Source of the DNA: Streptomyces sp. V1I1 | Lineage (GTDB): Bacteria; Actinomycetota; Actinomycetes; Streptomycetales; Streptomycetaceae | Assembly (NCBI RefSeq): GCF_030817355.1 | Contig: NZ_JAUSZH010000001.1 | Span: 2,722,501-2,786,500, forward strand | Direction: 5' to 3' | DNA length: 64,000 bases | In this document: positions 32,614 to 40,943 of the stretch, in pieces | Numbering within the stretch: the first letter of the stretch is position 1 | Layout of the letters: the number at the start of each line of letters is the position of its first letter | Program-made: the position numbers and the translations under genes | Notes under the pieces: generated by a model | Told to the model about the DNA's origin: nothing | Seen by the model: only the letters and a program-made list of their open reading frames with translations | Database searches by the model: none

Positions 32614-34761
32614 GTGCGCACCACGAATCCACGAACCATCGTCATCTGGACGCTCGTCGCGCTGGTGGGCGCGGCCGGCTGGACCGTACTGGCCCTCTCG
32701 CGCGGCGAGGAGGTGTCGGCCGCCTGGATGGTCGCCGCCGCCCTCGGCTCGTACGCGATCGGCTACCGCTTCTACTCGCGCTTCATCGTCAACCGGGTGC
32801 TGAAGGTCGACAGGACCAGGGCCACCCCGGCCGAACGGCTCGACAACGGCATCGACTTCCACCCCACCGACCGGCGGGTCCTGCTCGGGCACCACTTCGC
32901 GGCCATCGCGGGAGCGGGCCCGCTGGTCGGACCCGTACTGGCCGCGCAGATGGGGTACTTGCCCGGCACCATCTGGATCATCGTCGGCGTCATCTTCGCG
33001 GGCGCCGTGCAGGACATGGTGGTGCTCTTCTTCTCCACCCGGCGCAACGGCAAGTCGCTGGGCCAGATGGCACGGGACGAGATCGGTCCGTTCGGCGGGG
33101 CAGCGGCCCTGCTCGCCGCGTTCATGATCATGATCATCCTGCTGGGCGTGCTGGCGCTGGTCATCGTCAACGCCCTGGCCCGCTCCCCCTGGGGCACCTT
33201 CTCCATCGGCATGACCATCCCCATCGCGCTGCTGATGGGCTTCTATCTGCGCGTTCTGCGGCCCGGCCGGGTCAGCGAGGTCACCCTGATCGGCGTCGCG
33301 CTGCTGCTGCTCTCGATCGTGGCGGGCCGCTGGGTCGCCGAGTCCTCGCTCGCCGAGACCTTCACGCTTGCGCCCTCGACGCTGGTGCTGTGGATGGTGG
33401 CGTACGGATTCATCGCCTCCGTACTCCCGGTGTGGATGCTGCTCGCGCCACGCGACTATCTCTCCACCTTCATGAAGATCGGGACGATCGGGCTGCTGGC
33501 GCTCGGCGTCGTCATCGCCATGCCCGACATGCGGATGGACGCGGTGACGGACTTCGCGGGCCGGGGTGACGGGCCGGTGTTCGCGGGCTCGCTGTTCCCG
33601 TTCGTCTTCATCACCATCGCGTGCGGCGCGCTCTCCGGGTTCCATTCGCTGATCGCCTCGGGCACCACCCCGAAGATGATCCAGAAGGAGACGCAGATCC
33701 GGATGATCGGCTACGGCTCCATGCTGATGGAGTCGTTCGTGGCGGTCATGGCGCTGGTGGCGGCCTGCATCATCGACCCGGGGCTCTACTTCGCGATGAA
33801 CGCGCCGGCCGGCGTCATCGGCGACAGCGTCCAGTCGGCGTCGCAGGCGGTCGCGAACCTCGGATACACGATCTCTCCGAGCGATTTGGCGAAGGCTGCC
33901 GAGGCGGTGGAGGAGCAGTCACTGCTGTCGCGGACGGGCGGTGCGCCCACCCTCGCCGTCGGCGTCTCGGAGATATTCTCCCAGGTCGTGGGCGGCAGTG
34001 GGATGAAGGCCTTCTGGTACCACTTCGCGATCATGTTCGAGGCGCTGTTCATCCTGACCGCGCTGGACGCGGGCACCAGGGTGGGCCGGTTCATGCTCCA
34101 GGACATGCTCGGCAACGTCTATAAGCCCTTCCGCAACGTCAGCTGGAAGCCGGGCATCGTCGTCACCAGCGCCGTCGTGGTGGCGCTGTGGGGGTACTTC
34201 CTCTGGGTCGGCGTACATGAGCCGCTCGGCGGGATCAACCAGCTCTTCCCGATCTTCGGCATCTCCAACCAGCTGCTCGCGGCGGTCGCGCTCGCCGTCT
34301 GCACCACGCTGCTGGTGAAGTCGGGACGGCTCAAGTGGGCCTGGATCACCGGGATTCCGCTCGCCTGGGACGTCACGGTGACGCTGACGGCGAGCTGGCA
34401 GAAGATGTTCTCCGGCGATCCCCGCGTCGGCTTCTTCACCCAGCGCGAGCGCTACCAGGACGCCGTTGACGCGGACAAGTTGCTGCCGCCCGCCAAGTCC
34501 ATGGAAGACATGCACACCATCGTCACCAACTCCACGGTGGACGGCGTTCTTTCGGCGGTGCTGGCGCTGCTGATCGTGGTGGTGGTCGTGGACGCGGCCC
34601 GGGTGTGTGTGAAGGCCGTACGCAATCCGGCGTTGGCGACGCTGGACGAAGCGCCGTTCGTGGAGTCGAAGTTGACCGCTCCGGCCGGGCTGTGGGCGAC
34701 CAAGGAGGAGAAGGCGGAGGGGGTGCGGGATGCTTCGGAGCGGGCTGCTGCGGGCCGCTAG
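32614..34761 (+). CDS. cstA: Carbon starvation protein CstA family transporter
   Basis: The 715-residue membrane protein with about 16-18 hydrophobic segments belongs to the CstA/BtsT family of proton-coupled pyruvate (or peptide) uptake transporters. Conserved segments include GHHFAAIAGAGPLVGPVLAAQMGY, GAVQDMVVLFFSTRRNGKSLG, GFHSLIASGTTPKMIQKE, TRVGRFMLQDMLG and FGISNQLLAAVAL. GTG 32614 with GGGAGG 8 nt upstream is preferred over ATG 32593, which lies before that site. The next gene, ybdD-like, overlaps it by 32 bp, the usual CstA-YbdD pairing. Confidence 0.92.
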   Translation: MRTTNPRTIVIWTLVALVGAAGWTVLALSRGEEVSAAWMVAAALGSYAIGYRFYSRFIVNRVLKVDRTRATPAERLDNGIDFHPTDRRVLLGHHFAAIAGAGPLVGPVLAAQMGYLPGTIWIIVGVIFAGAVQDMVVLFFSTRRNGKSLGQMARDEIGPFGGAAALLAAFMIMIILLGVLALVIVNALARSPWGTFSIGMTIPIALLMGFYLRVLRPGRVSEVTLIGVALLLLSIVAGRWVAESSLAETFTLAPSTLVLWMVAYGFIASVLPVWMLLAPRDYLSTFMKIGTIGLLALGVVIAMPDMRMDAVTDFAGRGDGPVFAGSLFPFVFITIACGALSGFHSLIASGTTPKMIQKETQIRMIGYGSMLMESFVAVMALVAACIIDPGLYFAMNAPAGVIGDSVQSASQAVANLGYTISPSDLAKAAEAVEEQSLLSRTGGAPTLAVGVSEIFSQVVGGSGMKAFWYHFAIMFEALFILTALDAGTRVGRFMLQDMLGNVYKPFRNVSWKPGIVVTSAVVVALWGYFLWVGVHEPLGGINQLFPIFGISNQLLAAVALAVCTTLLVKSGRLKWAWITGIPLAWDVTVTLTASWQKMFSGDPRVGFFTQRERYQDAVDADKLLPPAKSMEDMHTIVTNSTVDGVLSAVLALLIVVVVVDAARVCVKAVRNPALATLDEAPFVESKLTAPAGLWATKEEKAEGVRDASERAAAGR

Positions 34762-34933
34762 CGCGGTGCGGTGGTACGTACGGGAATTGCTGGACGAGTC
34801 GGCGTACGAGAGGTATGTCGCGCATGCGCGTTCGCACGATCCGTCCGTGTCCGTGCCGTCCCGGCGGGAATTCGAGCGTATGCGTACGGACCGTCAGGAG
34901 TCGGACCCCGGTACAGGGTTCCGCTGCTGCTGA
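34730..34933 (+). CDS. YbdD/YjiX-family small protein
   Basis: The 67-residue protein has the family core YERYVAHARSHDPSVSVPSRREFERMRTDRQ and ends GFRCC. YbdD/YjiX proteins are encoded with CstA/BtsT transporters and are needed for their pyruvate uptake in E. coli. The start overlaps cstA by 32 bp in another frame. The size matches the family. Confidence 0.9.
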   Translation: MLRSGLLRAASAVRWYVRELLDESAYERYVAHARSHDPSVSVPSRREFERMRTDRQESDPGTGFRCC

Positions 34934-35066
34934 GGTGCTGTTCAGGGCGGGTGAACCCGAAGTCGTTGCCGTACCGATATGCGGACGGGGGGTGACGCTA
35001 CGCGAAACCCTGGCCTAGATTTCCTGCGCGTTGCAAAGGTGATGCGTGAGGAATCGGAGCCGCCGT

Positions 35067-35339
35067 ATGTCCGAAGTGACAGAAGTGACGGAAGTGCCTG
35101 ACGAGAAACAACCGCTGATCACGCCGGTGCGCGTGGTCGTCGCCCTCTGCCTCTTCGCGCCGTTCGTGGCGATGCTGTGGGTCGGTTCGTACGCGAAGGT
35201 CGAGCCGGCCTTCATCGGCATTCCGTTCTTCTACTGGTACCAGATGCTCTGGGTGCTGATCTCCACCGCGCTCACCATGATCGCTTACAAGCTGTGGCAG
35301 CGCGACCAGCGCGCCCGCAAGGGGGGTGCGTCGCAGTGA
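35067..35339 (+). CDS. DUF3311 small membrane protein, MctP partner
   Basis: The 90-residue protein has two transmembrane helices (VVVALCLFAPFVAMLWVGSY and FFYWYQMLWVLISTALTMIAY) flanking the conserved EPAFIGIPFFYWYQ motif of DUF3311. Such proteins act with the following solute:sodium symporter, as YhjB/MctB-like subunits do elsewhere. ATG 35067 has CGGAG upstream; GTG 35046 is an alternative. Its stop overlaps the next GTG by 4 bp (GTGA), so the two are translationally coupled. Confidence 0.88.
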   Translation: MSEVTEVTEVPDEKQPLITPVRVVVALCLFAPFVAMLWVGSYAKVEPAFIGIPFFYWYQMLWVLISTALTMIAYKLWQRDQRARKGGASQ

Positions 35340-36961
35340 AGGACGGCGTGAACGGCGTCGCACTCGCCGTTTTCATCTTCTTCTTCCTGGCCGTAACGGT
35401 CATGGGCTTCCTGGCCTCGCGCTGGCGCCGGGCCGAGAGCGACAGCCTCGACGAATGGGGTCTTGGCGGCCGGTCGTTCGGCACCTGGGTCACCTGGTTC
35501 CTGCTCGGCGGCGACCTGTACACCGCGTACACCTTCGTGGCCGTCCCGGCCGCCATCTACGCGGCGGGCGCGGCGGGCTTCTTCGCCGTCCCGTACACGA
35601 TCCTCGTCTACCCGCTGATCTTCACCTTCCTGCCGCGGCTGTGGTCGGTGTCGCACAAGCACGGGTATGTGACCACCTCGGACTTCGTCCGCGGGCGCTT
35701 CGGCTCGAAGGGCCTTTCGCTGGCGGTCGCGGTCACCGGCATCCTGGCGACGATGCCGTACATCGCGCTGCAACTGGTGGGCATCCAGGCGGTGCTCGAC
35801 GTGATGGGCGTCGGCGGCGGCGAGAACACCAACTGGTTCATCAAGGACCTGCCGCTGCTGATCGCCTTCGGCGTGCTGGCGGCGTACACGTACTCCTCCG
35901 GGCTGCGGGCTCCGGCGCTGATCGCCTTCGTCAAGGACACGCTGATCTACCTCGTCATCACGGTGGCGATCATCTACATCCCGATCAAGCTGGGCGGCTT
36001 CGACGACATCTTCGCGAAGGCGGGCGACGCGTTCGCGCAGATCAACCCGGTGACGGACAAGCCGCGTGGCGCACTGGTGCCGGCCGAGATGGGACAATGG
36101 GGCTACGCCACGCTGGCGCTGGGCTCGGCGCTCGCGCTCTTCATGTACCCGCACTCGATCACGGCGACGCTCTCTTCGCGCAGCCGTGACGTGATCCGCC
36201 GCAACACCACGATCCTGCCGCTGTATTCGCTGATGCTGGGTCTGCTGGCGCTGCTCGGCTTCATGGCGATCGCGGCGGGCATCAAGGTGCAGAACGGGCA
36301 ACTGGCCATTCCGCAGCTGTTCGAGACCATGTTCCCGGACTGGTTCGCGGGTGTCGCCTTCGCGGCGATCGGCATCGGCGCGCTTGTGCCGGCGGCGATC
36401 ATGTCGATCGCGGCGGCGAATCTGTTCACGCGGAACATCTACAAGGACTTCATCAAGCCGGACGCGACGCCCGCGCAGGAGACGAAGGTCTCCAAGCTGG
36501 TCTCGCTGCTGGTGAAGGTGGGCGCGCTGGTCTTCGTCCTGACGATGGACAAGACGGTGGCGATCAACTTCCAGCTTCTTGGCGGCATCTGGATCCTCCA
36601 GACACTGCCGGCACTGGTGGGCGGCCTGTTCACGCGCTGGTTCCACCGCTGGGCGCTGCTGGCGGGCTGGGCGGTCGGCATGATCTACGGCACGGCGGCC
36701 GCGTACGGAGTGGCGAGCCCGACCCAGAAGCACTTCGGCGGCTCGTCGGCAGAGATCCCGGGCATCGGCGAGATCGGCTACATCGGCCTGACGGCGTTCG
36801 TGCTGAACGTGGTGGTCACCGTGGTCCTGACGTTCGTACTGCGGGCGGCGAAGGCGCCGGAGGGCATCGACGAGACGAGCCCGTCGGACTACACGGCGGA
36901 CGCGGGCGACCCGGGCGTGCAGGTGGAGCTGCCGAAGGCCACCGCGGGCGCCGGTCACTGA
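35336..36961 (+). CDS. mctP: Monocarboxylate:sodium/proton symporter, MctP type (SSS family)
   Basis: The 541-residue symporter has about 13 membrane segments and SSS-family motifs: DEWGLGGRSFGTWVTWFLLGGDLYTAYTFVAVPA at the N-terminus, ATMPYIALQLVGIQ, YSSGLRAPALIAFVKDTLIY and ALVPAAIMSIAAANLFTRNIYKDF. It is the MctP monocarboxylate permease type, which takes up pyruvate, lactate or acetate; the actual substrate is inferred. GTG 35336 is confirmed by coupling to DUF3311. With CstA it makes two adjacent pyruvate-type uptake systems. A terminator follows. Confidence 0.88.
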   Translation: MKDGVNGVALAVFIFFFLAVTVMGFLASRWRRAESDSLDEWGLGGRSFGTWVTWFLLGGDLYTAYTFVAVPAAIYAAGAAGFFAVPYTILVYPLIFTFLPRLWSVSHKHGYVTTSDFVRGRFGSKGLSLAVAVTGILATMPYIALQLVGIQAVLDVMGVGGGENTNWFIKDLPLLIAFGVLAAYTYSSGLRAPALIAFVKDTLIYLVITVAIIYIPIKLGGFDDIFAKAGDAFAQINPVTDKPRGALVPAEMGQWGYATLALGSALALFMYPHSITATLSSRSRDVIRRNTTILPLYSLMLGLLALLGFMAIAAGIKVQNGQLAIPQLFETMFPDWFAGVAFAAIGIGALVPAAIMSIAAANLFTRNIYKDFIKPDATPAQETKVSKLVSLLVKVGALVFVLTMDKTVAINFQLLGGIWILQTLPALVGGLFTRWFHRWALLAGWAVGMIYGTAAAYGVASPTQKHFGGSSAEIPGIGEIGYIGLTAFVLNVVVTVVLTFVLRAAKAPEGIDETSPSDYTADAGDPGVQVELPKATAGAGH

Positions 36962-36996
36962 GCCGGCACCGACCCGGTCACCGGGCCTCACCGGTC

Positions 36997-37037
36997 GAGG
37001 GCCGCCGCGCTTCCCACGGGAAAGCGCGGCGGCCCTC
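36997..37037 (+). terminator. Terminator after mctP
   Basis: A perfect 16-bp stem (36997-37012 with 37022-37037) has a 9-nt loop and no U tract, located 36 bp after the stop. Confidence 0.82.
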
Positions 37038-37062
37038 GCCGTACCTCCGAAAGAATGTGCGC

Positions 37063-37731
37063 ATGAGACGTGGTTCGCGTTTGTCGCTGCTTGTGCTGCT
37101 GTCCCTCGCCCTTGCCGGCTGCGGTACGGAGATGGCGGGCGACAGCGGCACGCGGGGCGGCGACGGTACGGGGAGCACCAGCGGTCGCGTGCCCGAGCGG
37201 TCCGCGCTCGAGGCACGCGCCCGAGCGCTTCAGACCCTGCCCGAGCATGTGTATGTGACGCGGTCCGACGGCTTCGAGCTGGCGCGGCAGTCCGTGGGCG
37301 TCATCGGCGGCGACGGCTTCTCGGCCACGTACGTCTCGAAGACCGGCGGGCAGATCACGCTCTTGGTCGACCGGGGCGAGGTGGACGAGGCGAACTGCGC
37401 CGAACTCCCGATGGGTTCGGCCACGGGCGCGGCCGGCCCGGCCGGCGCACCCTGCGCGAAGGACGGCAAGGGCTGGTACCGCACCTCGGACAGCGGCCAT
37501 GAATACGTCCGTACGGAGAACGGGCTGCGGATCCAGATCAGCGCCGGCACTCAGGTGGAGCGCGACGTCCTGCGCGAGGCCGCCGAGGCGGCCCATCTCG
37601 CCGACGACCGCGAACTGGACGAGGTCCTGCCCCAGGCCGAGGACATCGGCGGACAGACGCCCGTCGAGCGCGGCGACCTGCCCCCGGCCGGCGACGGCGC
37701 CCCCAACAATGAGGTGGGCGTGAGCGGCTGA
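37063..37731 (+). CDS. Putative secreted lipoprotein, unknown function
   Basis: The 222-residue precursor has a lipoprotein signal peptide (MRRGSRLSLLVLLSLALAGC, Cys20), a Gly/Ser/Thr-rich linker, then a compact domain with EHVYVTRSDGFELARQSVG and two Cys (in EANCAELPMG and APCAKDGKGW) that may pair. The C-terminus is acidic and Pro-rich. I recognise no family. Surface location is inferred. ATG 37063 is used; GTG 37057 is 6 bp upstream. The gene lies 19 bp before a GNAT gene and may be cotranscribed. Confidence 0.78.
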   Translation: MRRGSRLSLLVLLSLALAGCGTEMAGDSGTRGGDGTGSTSGRVPERSALEARARALQTLPEHVYVTRSDGFELARQSVGVIGGDGFSATYVSKTGGQITLLVDRGEVDEANCAELPMGSATGAAGPAGAPCAKDGKGWYRTSDSGHEYVRTENGLRIQISAGTQVERDVLREAAEAAHLADDRELDEVLPQAEDIGGQTPVERGDLPPAGDGAPNNEVGVSG

Positions 37732-37750
37732 CCCGGTCCACACTGCGCCC

Positions 37751-38251
37751 ATGGACATCACCATCAGGGCAGTGCGGCCGGAGGAGTGCACCGAGCTGGG
37801 CGAGATCACCGCCCAGGCCTATCTGGGCGACGGGCTGCTGGACTTCGGCGAGGACGATTCGTATCTGCCTGTGCTGCGGGATGTGGCGCGGCGGGCCACC
37901 GAGGCCGAGGTGCTCGTCGCCGTCGACGGTCGCGGCCGCCTGCTCGGTGGCGTGACCTTTGTCTCGGGCGGCGGGGCGTGGGCCGATGTCGCCCGCTCCG
38001 ACGAGGCCGAGTTCCGGATGCTCGCCGTCGCCGAGCAGGCCCGTGGGCGCGGTGTCGGCGAGGCCCTTGTGCGGGCGTGTGTCGAGCGCGCCCGGAGCGT
38101 CGAGGGGTGCAGGCGGCTCGTGCTGTCGACGCAGCGCAGCATGCTAGCGGCCCACCGGATCTACGAGCGGATGGGCTTCATCCGAACACCCGAGCGAGAC
38201 TGGGGGCCCATTCTCGGGGTCACCCTGCTGACTTACGCGTTGGAGCTGTAG
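37751..38251 (+). CDS. GNAT-family N-acetyltransferase
   Basis: The 166-residue acetyltransferase has the acetyl-CoA pyrophosphate loop AVAEQARGRGVGEALVRAC near 98-116 and a C-terminal STQRSMLAAHRIYERMGF motif typical of GNAT enzymes such as RimI-like proteins. The substrate is unknown. It probably shares a transcript with the upstream lipoprotein gene. Confidence 0.88.
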   Translation: MDITIRAVRPEECTELGEITAQAYLGDGLLDFGEDDSYLPVLRDVARRATEAEVLVAVDGRGRLLGGVTFVSGGGAWADVARSDEAEFRMLAVAEQARGRGVGEALVRACVERARSVEGCRRLVLSTQRSMLAAHRIYERMGFIRTPERDWGPILGVTLLTYALEL

Positions 38252-38261
38252 CCGCCCCGAC

Positions 38262-38307
38262 ACAACATGTGGTGGGTGCGGCAACTCCCCGCCCCCACAT
38301 GTATGCT
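38262..38307. promoter_or_regulatory. Paired NrdR boxes
   Basis: Two ACATGT-centred palindromic boxes, in ACACAACATGTGGTGG (38262-38277) and CCCCCACATGTATGC (about 38292-38306), have centres exactly 32 bp apart, about three helical turns. This is the hallmark arrangement for the ATP/dATP-sensing repressor NrdR. The second box abuts the -10. Confidence 0.75.
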
Positions 38308-38309
38308 CA

Positions 38310-38425
38310 TGCTCGCTGTCGCCGCAGGGGAATCCGGTGCGAATCCGGAACTGTCCCGCAACGGTGTGCTGTGGTGTGCTTTGTCGCACCCCACCAGTCC
38401 GAAGACCTGCCGACGGTGCATCCGG
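38310..38425 (+). ncRNA. Cobalamin (B12) riboswitch controlling nrdABS
   Basis: The conserved core GGAATCCGGTGCGAATCCGG (38330-38349) followed by ACTGTCCCGCAACGGTG, and the B12 box AGTCCGAAGACCTGCC at 38396-38411, are unmistakable. In S. coelicolor the same riboswitch represses nrdABS when adenosylcobalamin is present, so the B12-dependent class II reductase takes over. The boundaries are approximate; P1 ends were not resolved. Confidence 0.93.
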
Positions 38426-38570
38426 CTCGACCGAACCGGGTGCCGAGACGTCCGGGCCTCGCGGTTGGGTCGGTGGACGCCGTGCGGTGTGCTGCCCTTT
38501 CCGGGTACGTACGCCTCCGCGGCCCGCCCCCTCCCCCGTCGGCCCAGAGCCGAGCGAGGGAGAGCACCAC

Positions 38571-40943
38571 GTGACCATCGCGCCAGCCGATCCGGCTTCA
38601 GGCATCGCAGAGCACGCTGCCGAGGAGACCGACGGCCCAGGGACCGCGCTTCTGCGGACCCTGACCGATCTCACCGCCCACCTGCCGGACACCGACCCGG
38701 GGCGCGTCGCCGCCGCCGCGCTGCGCGGCCGCAACGCCCGGTCGGACGCGGCCGAGTTGCGCAGCCTCGCCACCGACGCCGCCGCGGGGCTGATCTCCGA
38801 GGACCCGGCCTACTCCCGGCTCGCCGCCCGCCTGCTGACCCGTCATATCGCGGACGAGGCCGCCGGACAGGGCGCGGTGGCCTTCTCCGCGTCGGTCGCG
38901 GTGGGGCACCGCGAGGGCCTGATCGCCGACCGCACGGCCGAGTTCGTCACGCTGCACGCCGCCCGTCTCGACGCGCTGATCGACCAGGACGCCGACGACC
39001 GTTTCGGCTACTTCGGGCTGCGCACCCTCTACAGCCGCTATCTGCTCCGGCACCCCATCACCCGTCAGGTGATCGAGACCCCGCAGCACTTCATGCTGCG
39101 CGTCGCCTCCGGCCTAGCCGAGGACACCTCTGCTCGCGCCCTGGACGAAGTCGCGGCGCTGTACGGGCTGATGAGCCGCCTGGACTACCTCCCGTCGTCG
39201 CCGACGCTCTTCAACTCCGGCACCCGCCACCCGCAGATGTCCTCCTGCTATCTGCTGGACTCCCCGCTGGACGAGCTCGACTCGATCTACGACCGCTACC
39301 ACCAGGTCGCGCGGCTCTCCAAGCACGCGGGCGGCATCGGCCTCTCGTACTCCCGCATCCGCGCCCGCGGTTCACTGATCCGCGGCACCAACGGCCACTC
39401 CAACGGCATCGTGCCGTTCCTGAAGACCCTCGACGCCTCGGTCGCCGCCGTGAACCAGGGCGGCCGGCGCAAGGGCGCCGCCGCGATCTACCTGGAGACC
39501 TGGCACGCGGACATCGAGGAGTTCCTGGAGCTGCGCGACAACACCGGTGAGGACGCGCGGCGTACGCACAACCTCAACCTCGCGCACTGGATCCCGGACG
39601 AGTTCATGCGGCGCGTCGAGGCCGACGCCCAGTGGTCGCTGTTCTCACCCGCCGATGTGCCGGACCTGGTCGACCTGTGGGGCGACGAGTTCGACGCGGC
39701 GTACCGCAAGGCGGAGGCCGGGGGACTCGCGCGCAAGACCATCCCCGCGCGGGAGTTGTACGGCCGGATGATGCGTACGCTCGCCCAGACCGGCAACGGC
39801 TGGATGACCTTCAAGGACGCCTCCAACCGCACGGCGAACCAGACCGCCGAGCCGGGCAAGGTCGTCCACTCCTCGAACCTGTGCACCGAGATCCTGGAGG
39901 TGACGGACGACGGGGAGACGGCCGTCTGCAACCTCGGCTCGGTCAACCTCGGTTCGTTCGTGCTGGCGTCGGGAGACATCGACTGGGAGCGGCTGGACGA
40001 GACCGTCCGTACCGCTGTGACTTTCCTCGACCGGGTCGTCGACATCAACTTCTACCCGACCGAGCAGGCCGGCCGCTCCAACGCCAAGTGGCGTCCGGTG
40101 GGCCTGGGCGCGATGGGCCTGCAGGACGTCTTCTTCAAGCTCCGCCTCCCCTTCGACTCGCCCGAGGCGAAGGCGCTCTCCACGAAGATCGCCGAGCGGA
40201 TCATGCTCGCCGCGTACGAGGCGTCCTGCGACCTCGCCGAGCGCAACGGTCCGCTGCCCGCCTGGTCCCAGACCCGCGCGGCCCGTGGCGTGCTGCACCC
40301 CGACCACTACGACGTGGCGCTCAACTGGCCGGAACGCTGGGACGCGTTGCGTACCCGCGTCGCCGAGAGCGGCATGCGCAACTCCCTCCTCCTCGCCATC
40401 GCGCCGACGGCGACCATCGCCTCGATCGCGGGCGTGTACGAGTGCATCGAGCCGCAGGTCTCCAACCTCTTCAAGCGCGAGACGCTGAGCGGTGAGTTCC
40501 TCCAGGTCAACGCCTACCTGGTGGAGGAGCTGAAGAAGCTCGGCGTGTGGGACGCGCAGACCCGTGAGGCGCTGCGCGAGTCAAGCGGCTCGGTGCAGGG
40601 CTTCAGCTGGATCCCGGCCGACGTCCGCGCGCTGTACCGCACGGCGTGGGAGATCCCGCAGCGCGGCCTGATCGACATGGCCGCCGCCCGCACCCCCTTC
40701 CTGGACCAGTCGCAGTCGCTGAACCTGTTCCTGGAGACGCCGACCATCGGGAAACTCAGCTCGATGTACGCGTACGCGTGGAAGCGGGGCCTCAAGACGA
40801 CGTACTACCTGCGCTCCCGCCCGGCGACGCGGATCGCCCGCGCGGCTCAGTCCGCGACCCCAATCCCCGTACAGCAGGCGGCCGACCCCGACGCCGTCGC
40901 CTGCTCCCTGGAAAACCCCGAGTCCTGCGAGGCCTGCCAGTAA
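38571..40943 (+). CDS. nrdA: Class Ia ribonucleotide reductase large subunit
   Basis: This enzyme reduces ribonucleotides to deoxyribonucleotides in the cytosol together with NrdB. The 790-residue protein has the catalytic NLCTE motif (Cys and Glu), the redox-active cysteine in MSSCYLLD, GGRRKGAAAIYLETWH, SNLFKRETLSGEF, tandem radical-transfer tyrosines in TTYYLRSRPAT, and the C-terminal redox pair in CEACQ. The N-terminal VxKRDG half of the ATP-cone is not apparent. GTG 38571 follows GAGGGAGAG; the frame is open back into the riboswitch, but that part is not coding. nrdB starts within the stop (TAATG). Confidence 0.95.
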   Translation: MTIAPADPASGIAEHAAEETDGPGTALLRTLTDLTAHLPDTDPGRVAAAALRGRNARSDAAELRSLATDAAAGLISEDPAYSRLAARLLTRHIADEAAGQGAVAFSASVAVGHREGLIADRTAEFVTLHAARLDALIDQDADDRFGYFGLRTLYSRYLLRHPITRQVIETPQHFMLRVASGLAEDTSARALDEVAALYGLMSRLDYLPSSPTLFNSGTRHPQMSSCYLLDSPLDELDSIYDRYHQVARLSKHAGGIGLSYSRIRARGSLIRGTNGHSNGIVPFLKTLDASVAAVNQGGRRKGAAAIYLETWHADIEEFLELRDNTGEDARRTHNLNLAHWIPDEFMRRVEADAQWSLFSPADVPDLVDLWGDEFDAAYRKAEAGGLARKTIPARELYGRMMRTLAQTGNGWMTFKDASNRTANQTAEPGKVVHSSNLCTEILEVTDDGETAVCNLGSVNLGSFVLASGDIDWERLDETVRTAVTFLDRVVDINFYPTEQAGRSNAKWRPVGLGAMGLQDVFFKLRLPFDSPEAKALSTKIAERIMLAAYEASCDLAERNGPLPAWSQTRAARGVLHPDHYDVALNWPERWDALRTRVAESGMRNSLLLAIAPTATIASIAGVYECIEPQVSNLFKRETLSGEFLQVNAYLVEELKKLGVWDAQTREALRESSGSVQGFSWIPADVRALYRTAWEIPQRGLIDMAAARTPFLDQSQSLNLFLETPTIGKLSSMYAYAWKRGLKTTYYLRSRPATRIARAAQSATPIPVQQAADPDAVACSLENPESCEACQ

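Larger units (their letters stand above)
38252..38570 (+). other. nrdABS regulatory leader
   Basis: These 319 bp carry no gene. They contain two NrdR boxes (38262-38307 region), a -10-like TATGCT at 38302-38307 and a cobalamin riboswitch (about 38310-38425). A long GC-rich expression platform (38426-38560) precedes the GAGGGAGAG ribosome site of nrdA. Confidence 0.8.

Noticed and set aside
38337..38570. An N-terminal extension of NrdA through the open upstream frame
   Set aside because: This stretch is the cobalamin riboswitch and its expression platform. GTG 38571 has the ribosome site and starts the conserved length.
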